A stretch of DNA of 64,000 bases from Streptomyces klenkii (GTDB lineage: Bacteria; Actinomycetota; Actinomycetes; Streptomycetales; Streptomycetaceae), in assembly GCF_003626645.1 (NCBI RefSeq), contig NZ_RBAM01000009.1:248001-312000 (forward strand), read 5' to 3'. Position numbers and translations under genes: made by a program. This document shows, piece after piece, positions 7,565 through 14,544 of the stretch (the stretch's first letter is position 1; each line of letters begins with the position of its first letter). A model generated the notes under the pieces. The model saw only the letters and a program-made list of their open reading frames with translations. It was not told the DNA's origin and made no database searches.

Positions 7565-8646
7565 AGCAGCACCACCGAGCGCAGCACCTCGCCCTTCTCC
7601 ATCCGGTGGAAGGCCTCTTCGACGTCGTCCAGCGCGATGGTCTCGCTGACGAACGCGTCGAGGTCGAGGCGGCCCTGGAGGTAGAGGTCGATCAGCATGG
7701 GGAAGTCGCGGGAGGGCAGGCAGTCGCCGTACCACGACGACTTCAGCGCGCCGCCGCGCCCGAAGACGTCCAGCAGCGGCAGCTCCAGCTTCATCTCCGG
7801 GGTGGGCACGCCCACCATGACCACGGTCCCGGCCAGGTCGCGGGCGTAGAACGCCTGGCGGTAGGTCTCCGGGCGGCCGACCGCGTCGATGACGACGTCG
7901 GCGCCGAAGCCGCCGGTCAGCGAGCGGATCGCCTCGACGGCGTCGACCGAGGAGGAGTTGACGGTGTGGGTGGCGCCCAGGCCCTTGGCCTGCTCCAGCT
8001 TGGCGTCGGAGAGGTCCACCGCGATGATCTTCGCGGCGCCGGCCAGCCGGGCTCCGGCGACCGCGGCGTTGCCGACGCCGCCGCAGCCGATGACCGCGAC
8101 GGAGTCGCCCCGGCCCACGGCGCCGGTGTTGATCGCGGCGCCCAGGCCGGCCATCACGCCGCAGCCCAGCAGCCCGGCGGCGGCCGGCGACGCGGCCGGG
8201 TCGACCTTGGTGCACTGCCCGGCGGCCACCAGGGTCTTCTCGGCGAAGGCCCCGATGCCCAGCGCGGGCGAGAGCTCCGTGCCGTCGGTCAGCGTCATCT
8301 TCTGCTTGGCGTTGTGCGTGTTGAAGCAGTACCACGGGCGGCCGCGCAGACATGCCCGGCACTGCCCGCACACGGCGCGCCAGTTGAGGATGACGAAGTC
8401 GCCCGGAGCCACTTCGGTCACTCCGTCACCGACCGACTCGACCACACCCGCGGCCTCGTGGCCGAGGAGGAACGGGAACTCGTCGTTGATTCCGCCTTCC
8501 CGGTAGTGCAGATCGGTGTGGCACACCCCGCACGCCTGGATCTTCACGACGGCCTCGCCCGGCCCGGGATCCGGGACGAGGATCGTCTCGACCCGTACCG
8601 GATCGCCCTTGCCTCGGGCGATGACACCGCGTACTTCTTGCGCCAT
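7561..8646 (-). CDS. mscR: S-(hydroxymethyl)mycothiol dehydrogenase
   Basis: This 361-aa zinc-dependent medium-chain alcohol dehydrogenase oxidises the formaldehyde-mycothiol adduct with NAD, the actinobacterial counterpart of glutathione-dependent formaldehyde dehydrogenase. The catalytic zinc ligands are in CGVCHTDLHYREG and GHEAAGVVE. The structural zinc loop CGQCRACLRGRPWYCFN is of the mycothiol type. The nucleotide fold shows GCGGVGNAAVAGA and a following acidic residue in VDLSD, fitting NAD. It is the first gene of a two-gene operon with the metallo-hydrolase. A divergent LysR gene lies beyond a short intergenic region, but a regulatory link is not proven. Confidence 0.93.
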   Translation of the reverse strand: MAQEVRGVIARGKGDPVRVETILVPDPGPGEAVVKIQACGVCHTDLHYREGGINDEFPFLLGHEAAGVVESVGDGVTEVAPGDFVILNWRAVCGQCRACLRGRPWYCFNTHNAKQKMTLTDGTELSPALGIGAFAEKTLVAAGQCTKVDPAASPAAAGLLGCGVMAGLGAAINTGAVGRGDSVAVIGCGGVGNAAVAGARLAGAAKIIAVDLSDAKLEQAKGLGATHTVNSSSVDAVEAIRSLTGGFGADVVIDAVGRPETYRQAFYARDLAGTVVMVGVPTPEMKLELPLLDVFGRGGALKSSWYGDCLPSRDFPMLIDLYLQGRLDLDAFVSETIALDDVEEAFHRMEKGEVLRSVVLL

Positions 8647-8761
8647 GGGGGTGCTGCCTTTCTCGGTGGTCGGATCTCTGCGTCGGACCGTCCTCCACTC
8701 TGCGCGCGAATCCGTGCGGTGTCCAACATCCCTTCCCGATCACATTCAGCAGTCCTGACGA

Positions 8762-9643
8762 TCAATCATCCTGTTGATCGATCATGGCCAGCAGGGCCCG
8801 GGCGGCGGCCGCCGGCTGACCCGCCGCCGGCACGGCCACGGCCACCTTCCACCGCGTGGGCCCCGCCAGCGGTACGGAGCTGAGCCCGCGCGCCTGCTCC
8901 TTGAGCGTCACCGGGCGCGGCACGACCGCCGCGCCCAGGCCGCGCGAGACCAGGTCGAGCAGCGTGTAGACGTCGTTGACCTGGAGGGCGACCTTCCGCG
9001 CCACGCCCGCGTCGGCGAACGCGAGGTCCGCGGCCCGGCGCGCGCCCCAGTCCGGGTGGAGGTCCACGAACACCTCGCCGGCCAGCCGCGCCGCGGGCAC
9101 CGGCCCGCCGGTCCCCGCCAGCGGGTGGTCCGCCCGGCAGAGCAGCATCAGCGGCTCCTCCGCGACCCGCCGCAGCCGCACGCCCTCGTGCAGCCCCTCG
9201 TGCACCACGAACGCCACGTCGAGCTCCCCGCGCCGCACCTGCTCCAGCAGCCGCCCGGAACCCGCCTGCTCCATGTGCACCTCCACCTGCGGGTGGCGCG
9301 CGTGGAAGGAGGCCAGCAGCGCGGCGGCGTCGACCGTGCCCATGCACTGCTCGGTGCCCACCGCCAGCGTGCCGCCCATCAGCCCCTGCACCGCGGCGAC
9401 GGCCTCCCGGGCGGCCGCGGCGCAGGCCAGCGTCCGGCGCGCCTCCACCAGCAGCGCCCGCCCGGCGTCCGTGAGCCCCACCCGCCGCGTCGTACGGAAG
9501 AACAGCTCGGCGCCCAGCTCCCGCTCCAGCGCCCGGACCGAGGCCGACACCCCGGACTGGGCGACGCGCAGCCGCTCGGCCGCGTGCGTGAAGTGCTGCT
9601 CCTCGGCGACCGCCACGAAGTGCTCAAGGTGTCGGAGTTCCAT
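8762..9643 (-). CDS. LysR-family transcriptional regulator
   Basis: This is a 293-aa LysR-type regulator. An N-terminal winged helix-turn-helix (about residues 1-60: MELRHLEHFVAVAEEQHFTHAAERL, then SVRALERELGAELFFRTTRRVGLT) is followed by the effector-binding domain in two lobes. It lies upstream of the formaldehyde operon in the same direction, with about 115 bases between, so it is not divergent to it. The intergenic region on its other side contains an inverted repeat right at its own start, suggesting autoregulation, and leads to a divergent secreted-protein gene. The inducer is unknown. Confidence 0.9.
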   Translation of the reverse strand: MELRHLEHFVAVAEEQHFTHAAERLRVAQSGVSASVRALERELGAELFFRTTRRVGLTDAGRALLVEARRTLACAAAAREAVAAVQGLMGGTLAVGTEQCMGTVDAAALLASFHARHPQVEVHMEQAGSGRLLEQVRRGELDVAFVVHEGLHEGVRLRRVAEEPLMLLCRADHPLAGTGGPVPAARLAGEVFVDLHPDWGARRAADLAFADAGVARKVALQVNDVYTLLDLVSRGLGAAVVPRPVTLKEQARGLSSVPLAGPTRWKVAVAVPAAGQPAAAARALLAMIDQQDD

Positions 9644-9955
9644 GATTCAGCATCGTAAGTGCTGGATGAGAAAACCTTCCCGCGCACCGGGAACCATCCG
9701 GCCCCGCCGTGGCGTCTCTCCCCGCGGACGGATTCGCCCCTGGCCGATACGGGGCCTTCCGGCAGCGTGAGTCGGCCAGCCGACCCCCCTGTCACACCCG
9801 CCCCGGGGGTACTTCCCGGCCAACTACGTCACTGGCGGAACCGCCGCCTCCCGGCCTGTACCTGGCCAGGAGGGCCCGGCGGCCGCTCAAACCATGGCCA
9901 ATCCTCTACCCGTGGTGCAGTCAGGACGCGCGGTGTCTGTCTAGTCTCCCTCGCC
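9644..9955. other. 312-bp divergent intergenic region
   Basis: This region holds the promoters of the LysR gene (leftward) and the secreted-protein gene (rightward). A TAGTCT hexamer at 9942-9947 is placed so that transcription would begin about at the ATG at 9956, and there is no ribosome site there. A leaderless transcript is therefore plausible for the rightward gene. No RNA gene or convincing small gene is visible. Confidence 0.4.
9648..9664. promoter_or_regulatory. LysR-box-like inverted repeat
   Basis: CAGCA, 7-base spacer, TGCTG forms a dyad five bases upstream of the LysR start codon. LysR regulators often repress their own genes from T-N11-A-type dyads near the start. Assignment is by position and symmetry only. 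Confidence 0.35.
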
Positions 9956-10507
9956 ATGCGCAGACACACGTTCGGACGCCTCGGGCTGTCCGCCACCCTC
10001 GCCTCTGTCGTCGCCCTGATGGGCATGGCCCCGTCGGCCTCCGCCGCGGACACCCCGCCGATGACGGTCACGTCCGACAAGGCGTCCGCCTCGCCGGGCG
10101 ACACGGTCACGATCACCCTCAAGTTCACCAACGACCAGACCACGAACACCCAGTTCGTGTACCAGTCGATCCAGCCGACGTGGAACACCTCGCAGGACCC
10201 CGCGCTCAAGTACGCGTTCGCCTCCTGCACGGGTGACGTGACCCGCTGTGACGTCACGGGCAAGCAGAGCGGCTCGATGAACTACAACGTGCCGGTCCTC
10301 CCCGGCGCCAGCCGCACCGTGACCCTGAAGTACACCGTCGCCGCGGACTCGGCGTGCGGCCCGAGCCGGCGCATCGAGTTCTACACCTACCTGTACTACG
10401 AGTACCAGGGCGGCCAGGCCAAGAAGGACGGCGTCAACTCCATCGGCACGGACATCGCCTGCAAGACGACGCCGGCCCCGGAGAGGGCTGCCCGCGCCGG
10501 GCACTGA
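9956..10507 (+). CDS. secreted beta-sandwich-like protein of unknown function
   Basis: This 183-aa protein has a clear signal peptide (MRRHTFGRLGLS..., cleavage near ASAAD). The mature part begins MTVTSDKASASPGDTVTITLKFTNDQ, the opening typical of DUF11/CARDB-like Ig folds in actinobacterial exported proteins. Two Cys pairs (SCTGDVTRC, and SAC...IAC) may form disulfides. The gene lacks a ribosome site and has a -10-like element just upstream, fitting a leaderless message. It ends before a hairpin terminator facing the dienelactone hydrolase gene. The function is unknown; a role at the cell surface or in exported complexes is inference. Confidence 0.75.
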   Translation: MRRHTFGRLGLSATLASVVALMGMAPSASAADTPPMTVTSDKASASPGDTVTITLKFTNDQTTNTQFVYQSIQPTWNTSQDPALKYAFASCTGDVTRCDVTGKQSGSMNYNVPVLPGASRTVTLKYTVAADSACGPSRRIEFYTYLYYEYQGGQAKKDGVNSIGTDIACKTTPAPERAARAGH

Positions 10508-10545
10508 CCCACGCTGGACCACCGCAGCACCACGCCGTAGGTCCG

Positions 10546-10574
10546 GCCCGGCCAGGAGCGCGCCCTGGCCGGGC
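10546..10574. terminator. bidirectional hairpin terminator
   Basis: Eleven-bp perfect arms (10546-10556 and 10564-10574) with a 7-base loop lie between the convergent secreted-protein and dienelactone hydrolase genes. Confidence 0.7.
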
Positions 10575-10595
10575 CCGGTCCACCCGGCCCCGTCC

Positions 10596-11339
10596 CTAGG
10601 CCGGGTCCGCGGCCAAGTGCTTGCCGAAGAACGCCTCGATCCGCTGCCAGGCGTCCGCCGCGGCAGCCGGCTCGGGCCCGATGCCCATGACGGCGCGCAT
10701 GACCGGCCGCAGCACGGGCGGCACGTTGTCGGCCTCGTTGAAGAATGAGTGCCCGGCATCCGGGTAGAGCTTGACGTCGTGCTCGACGCCGGCGCGCTCC
10801 AGCGCCGTCCTGACCGTGGCCGCGTAGCCGCGGAAGGCCCGGTCCTTGGCGCCGTAGCTGGCGATCACCGGGCACGCGCCCTTCATCGCCGCGTCCGCGT
10901 CCGAGGGCGCCCGGCCGTAGTTGGCCGCCGCCGCGTCGAACCGCCCCTGCCCGGCCAGTACGAGGGCGAAGCCGCCGCCCATGCAGAAGCCGATCACCCC
11001 GACCTTGCCCGTGCAGCCGGGGTCGGCCAGCAGCCACTGCCGGGCCGCCTCGATGTCGCCGTACACCCGGCCGCGGCCGGAGAGGGCGGACCGCATCGTC
11101 GGCACCAGGCAGCGGTACGGGGAGCGGCCGTGGTAGAGGTCGGGCATCAGCGCCAGGTACCCCGCCTCGGCCATCCGCTTGTTGAGCCTCTTGTTGACCG
11201 CGTCCGCGCCCGACGCCTCGAAGAGGACGACCACCCCCGGCCGCGGCCCGTCCCCCGGAGGCCGCGCGAGGAAGCCCCGGAGCCCGGGAAGGCCGCCGTG
11301 CCGGGCACTGAACTCGGAGAGGTCAACGTGTTCGGTCAT
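10596..11339 (-). CDS. dienelactone hydrolase-family protein
   Basis: This is a 247-aa alpha/beta hydrolase of the dienelactone hydrolase family. The nucleophile is Cys in GFCMGGG, the acid is Asp in YGAKDRAF, and the base is His in DAGHSFFNEA, the classical Cys-Asp-His triad. Family members open lactone rings in aromatic catabolism or act as broad carboxylesterases; no ring-cleavage genes lie nearby, so the physiological substrate is open. The start is placed at ATG 11339; an in-frame ATG six codons earlier (11357) is less likely because the family begins close to the EHVDL segment. Confidence 0.88.
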   Translation of the reverse strand: MTEHVDLSEFSARHGGLPGLRGFLARPPGDGPRPGVVVLFEASGADAVNKRLNKRMAEAGYLALMPDLYHGRSPYRCLVPTMRSALSGRGRVYGDIEAARQWLLADPGCTGKVGVIGFCMGGGFALVLAGQGRFDAAAANYGRAPSDADAAMKGACPVIASYGAKDRAFRGYAATVRTALERAGVEHDVKLYPDAGHSFFNEADNVPPVLRPVMRAVMGIGPEPAAAADAWQRIEAFFGKHLAADPA

Positions 11340-11378
11340 TCCTGAACGGTACGTCAACTCCGGCCCGTGTAAACGGGT

Positions 11379-11618
11379 TTATGCGCGGTGGTGCCAGCGC
11401 GGCGACGCCGCGTCGTAGCAGGCCTCGCACACGGGGAACGACACGCTGCCCAGGGCGGGGACCCGGAGGGTCAGGGCCAGGTCCGGATAGGCCTCGTCCG
11501 AGCAGATGTGCAGCATGCCGTGGTGCGCCAGGGTGCATACGCAGTGGCACGGCTCGATCTGCTCCGCCGAGCCCGTCGCAGGTGCGGGTGCCCGTTTCAG
11601 ACTCCCGAAAACTGGCAT
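11379..11618 (-). CDS. small Cys/His-rich protein, unknown function
   Basis: This 79-aa open frame starts at ATG 11618. It contains a cluster CHCVCTLAHHG, a single Cys in HICSDE and a final CEAC, spaced like ligands for a zinc ribbon or treble-clef site. No ribosome site is strong. The amino-acid pattern (few Arg/Pro runs, clear hydrophobic alternation) looks coding rather than a shadow of the empty opposite strand. It sits between the dienelactone hydrolase and GNAT genes in the same direction. I do not recognise a named family. Confidence 0.55.
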   Translation of the reverse strand: MPVFGSLKRAPAPATGSAEQIEPCHCVCTLAHHGMLHICSDEAYPDLALTLRVPALGSVSFPVCEACYDAASPRWHHRA

Positions 11619-11656
11619 ACAGGAATTTTATCCTGAACCTCCCATTTCAGCTCGTC

Positions 11657-12775
11657 TCAGACCGTCCACGACGGCCTTCCCCAGGCCGACGGCGACTCCG
11701 GCACCGGCCCGTCCGCCTCGGGCGCCGGGTCCGGGAGGTCCAGCGCCCGGGCCGCGAGGCCCTCGCGCGCCAGGTCGCGCGCCCGGCCCCCCGCGGTGAC
11801 GGCCACCGTCCACAGCGGCTCCAGCCGTGCGCCGCGCCGCGACTTGGCCCGGGACGTGCCGATGCCGAGGTGCACGGCGCGGGCCCCCAGCTCGTGCGCC
11901 AGCCGCAGCGGCTCGTAGAACATCAGGCCGAAGTAGCAGCCGCGCGTGCCGGGCCGGGTCTCGTCCACGCCGATCAGCCGCACCCACAGCACGTCGCGGT
12001 AGTGGAAGACCAGGTGGCAGCCGACCGTGCGGCCCGCCAGCCGGGCCCGTACGACGTACGCGCCGGGGAGCTCGGCGCAGCGGGCCAGATAGCGGGAGAA
12101 GCGCCCGCCGGGCCGGTCGTAGACCGTGCCGTACATGCGCTCGTGCAGCACCAGCAGATCGCTGATCTCGTCGTCGAGGCCGGTCAGCGGGCGGGTGGAG
12201 AAGGCGACGCCCGCCATGGTGTAGCGCCGCAGGTCGTCCTTGACCTGGCTGCGGTGGGTCTTCTCCAGGCCGGCGAGATAGCCGTCGAAGCCGGTGCCGG
12301 GCACGTCCAGCCAGGCGTCCCACGCGATCAGGCCCGCCGGGTGGCCCTCGGCCTCGAAGGCGGCCGCGGGCCCGCTCGGCAAGTACGGCAGGAGGGCGGC
12401 GCCGGGCGGGGGCTCCCGGTCCTCCGCGGCGAGCAGGCCCTCGGCGACCTCGGCGGCCGGCAGCCGCTCCGGTCCGTAGCGGAGTTCGTTGAGATAGCCG
12501 GTGCGCGGCCCGGCGACGACGCAGCTCTCGGCCGGGAGCCGCTCGTCGAGGAGGAACCCCGGGCGGTAGCGCCCGGACTGCACGGCCGGGCCGGCGGTGA
12601 CCGGGGCGAGGGCCGCCGCGCGCTCCCGCGCGCACATCAGCAGCCAGCGGTACCGGTGTCCGTGCTCCCGCAGCAGCTCCAGCCAGGAGTCGCTGCTGTA
12701 CAGGCCGCGCGCCGGGGCCATGGGATGGCGCGCGGTCGCTTCCGGCAGTGATGCGTACGCGTACGAGCCGATCAC
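11657..12775 (-). CDS. GNAT-fold (BioF2/FemAB-like) acyltransferase
   Basis: This is a 372-aa protein with a tandem GNAT-like architecture. The C-terminal half has the signature segment HERMYGTVYDRPGG, then VVRARLAGRTVGCHLVFHYRDVLWVRLIGVDET and a GCYFGLMFYEPLRLAHELGARAVHLGIGTSRAKSRRG-type tail typical of Acetyltransf_6/peptidoglycan-related acyltransferases. Such proteins transfer acyl or aminoacyl groups from CoA or tRNA. The start is GTG 12775 behind GGAAAGGA. It is monocistronic, with the cold-shock gene diverging. The exact donor and acceptor are not visible. Confidence 0.72.
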   Translation of the reverse strand: MIGSYAYASLPEATARHPMAPARGLYSSDSWLELLREHGHRYRWLLMCARERAAALAPVTAGPAVQSGRYRPGFLLDERLPAESCVVAGPRTGYLNELRYGPERLPAAEVAEGLLAAEDREPPPGAALLPYLPSGPAAAFEAEGHPAGLIAWDAWLDVPGTGFDGYLAGLEKTHRSQVKDDLRRYTMAGVAFSTRPLTGLDDEISDLLVLHERMYGTVYDRPGGRFSRYLARCAELPGAYVVRARLAGRTVGCHLVFHYRDVLWVRLIGVDETRPGTRGCYFGLMFYEPLRLAHELGARAVHLGIGTSRAKSRRGARLEPLWTVAVTAGGRARDLAREGLAARALDLPDPAPEADGPVPESPSAWGRPSWTV

Positions 12776-13025
12776 GTGGTCCTTTCCGCCGCCTCGCGGT
12801 CACGGACACCGACGAATATAGCGGTGCCGTGCCGCCAAATGGGGGCAAACGAGGATGGGTGACGGGAAGCGGCGGCTTTCCCTCCGAAGGGGTGAAGAGG
12901 GGAGGACGGAGGGCATCTCCGCCCGCACGGCGGGGAAAGGTGAGGGACCGGGCCGGCCGTCGCCGGTCACGGCCGGTGCGCCGATCCCGTCGCGCCGCGC
13001 GAGAAGGACGAAGGACTGGAAGCAC

Positions 13026-13232
13026 ATGGCAACAGGCACGGTGAAGTGGTTCAACGCGGATAAGGGCTTCGGCTTCATCACGCAGGACGACGGCGGCCCG
13101 GACGTGTTCGTCCACTTCTCCGCCATCCAGACGCAGGGGTTCAAGGAACTGCACGAGGATGACAAGGTCGAATACGACGTCACGCAGGGCCCCAAGGGGC
13201 CCCAGGCGGAGAACGTCACGGTCCAGCGGTGA
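13026..13232 (+). CDS. cold-shock domain protein
   Basis: This is a 68-aa single cold-shock (OB-fold) protein of the CspA family that binds single-stranded RNA/DNA and acts as an RNA chaperone. The RNP1 motif KGFGFI and RNP2 motif VFVHFS are intact, and the N-terminal GTVKWFNADKG is canonical. About 250 bases without a gene precede it, leaving room for a long 5' leader of the sort that makes cold-shock mRNAs temperature-responsive. Streptomyces carry many paralogues, so no single symbol is assigned. Confidence 0.95.
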   Translation: MATGTVKWFNADKGFGFITQDDGGPDVFVHFSAIQTQGFKELHEDDKVEYDVTQGPKGPQAENVTVQR

Positions 13233-13269
13233 GCGTCCGGCGGTGAGGCCGTAACCACCCCCGGCAGCC

Positions 13270-14445
13270 CTACGGCAGGGCCGCCGCCATCCTGCGCACC
13301 CCCTCGGTGAGCAGCTCCGGCGACGTGGCGAAGTTCAGCCGCACGTGCCCCGCCCCTCCGGTGCGGAACGGCAGCCCGCCGGTCAGCGCGACCCGGCCGC
13401 GCTCCAGGAACACCGCGGCCGGGTCGTCCCCCAGTCCGAGCGCCCGGCAGTCCAGCCACGCCAGGTACGTGCCCTCCGGGCGCAGGTAGCGGACCCCGGG
13501 CAGGTGACGCTCCAGCAGCTCGCCCAGCAGCCGCCGGTTCTCGTCCAGCCCCGCCAGGACGGCGTCGAGCCACTCGCCGCCGTCCCGCAGCGCCGCGGTG
13601 TGGGCGAGGACCCCGAAGTGGCTGGGGCCGTGGCCGACGATCTCGGGCAGCCGCGCCAGGTCGTCCGCGGCGCCGGGGCCGGCGACGGCGACGGCCGCCT
13701 TGAGCCCGGCCAGGTTCCAGGCCTTCGACGCGGAGAGCAGGGCGAAGGCGTCCTCCGCGCCGGGCACCGACAGGTACGGCACGTACTCCGCGCCCGGCAG
13801 CACCAGCGGGGCGTGGATCTCGTCGGCCACGACCCGTATGCCGTACGCGCTCGCCAGCTCCGCCACCGCCGCCAGCTCCGCGCGCGTGTGCACGGTGCCG
13901 GTCGGGTTGTGTGGGTTGCACAGCAGGTACGCGGCCCGCCGCCCGCCCGCCGCGGCCTGCCGGAACGCCGCTTCCAGGGCTGCGGTGTCGAGCCGCCCGC
14001 CGGGGCCCAGCGGGGCCTCGACCACGCGCCGGTCCTCGTGCTCCAGGAAGCCGAAGAACGGCGGGTACACGGGCGGGTTGACGACGACGGCGTCGCCCGC
14101 CCCGGTCACCAGCTTCAGCATCTCGACCGAGCCGCGCATCACGTCCGCGACGGTCGCCGTGCGCTCGACGGCCACGCCGTCCCAGCCCCAGCGCTTCCTG
14201 GCGAAGGCGTCCAGCGCCTGCGCGTAGCCCGTCCCGGAGTCGTAGCCCGTGTCGCCGAGGGCGACGGCTTCGGTGAGCGCGCGCGCCACCGGCGCGGCGG
14301 GCATCACGTCCATCTCGGCCACCCACAGCGGCAGGACGTCCGGCGGGTAGGCGCGCCACTTCGCGCTCGTACGGCGCCGCAGATCGGCGAGGGAGAGCCT
14401 GCGCAGGGGGTTCGTCCCGTCATCGGGCACGTGGTCGTATGACAT
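13270..14445 (-). CDS. PatB/MalY-family PLP aminotransferase / cystathionine beta-lyase
   Basis: This is a 391-aa fold-type-I PLP enzyme. Motifs are PLWVAEMD near the N-terminus (typical of the MalY/PatB group), LLCNPHNPTGTV, VADEIHAPL with the PLP-binding Asp, and SASKAWNLAGLK with the Schiff-base Lys. The C-terminal RLNFATSPELL carries the carboxylate-binding Arg. PatB/MalY proteins cleave cystathionine or other C-S bonds, and some are aminotransferases. The start is put at ATG 14445; an ATG three codons earlier (14454) is equally open and neither has a strong ribosome site. The gene converges on the cold-shock gene. Confidence 0.9.
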   Translation of the reverse strand: MSYDHVPDDGTNPLRRLSLADLRRRTSAKWRAYPPDVLPLWVAEMDVMPAAPVARALTEAVALGDTGYDSGTGYAQALDAFARKRWGWDGVAVERTATVADVMRGSVEMLKLVTGAGDAVVVNPPVYPPFFGFLEHEDRRVVEAPLGPGGRLDTAALEAAFRQAAAGGRRAAYLLCNPHNPTGTVHTRAELAAVAELASAYGIRVVADEIHAPLVLPGAEYVPYLSVPGAEDAFALLSASKAWNLAGLKAAVAVAGPGAADDLARLPEIVGHGPSHFGVLAHTAALRDGGEWLDAVLAGLDENRRLLGELLERHLPGVRYLRPEGTYLAWLDCRALGLGDDPAAVFLERGRVALTGGLPFRTGGAGHVRLNFATSPELLTEGVRRMAAALP

Positions 14446-14544
14446 GCAGGTCATTGTGCGAACGCGGGTGCGGGGCCGGTAGAGGGACGTCCGGACCGAT
14501 TCGCGGAGAGCCGTCCGGGGCGAGCCGGCGCAGCAGCCGCGCGC

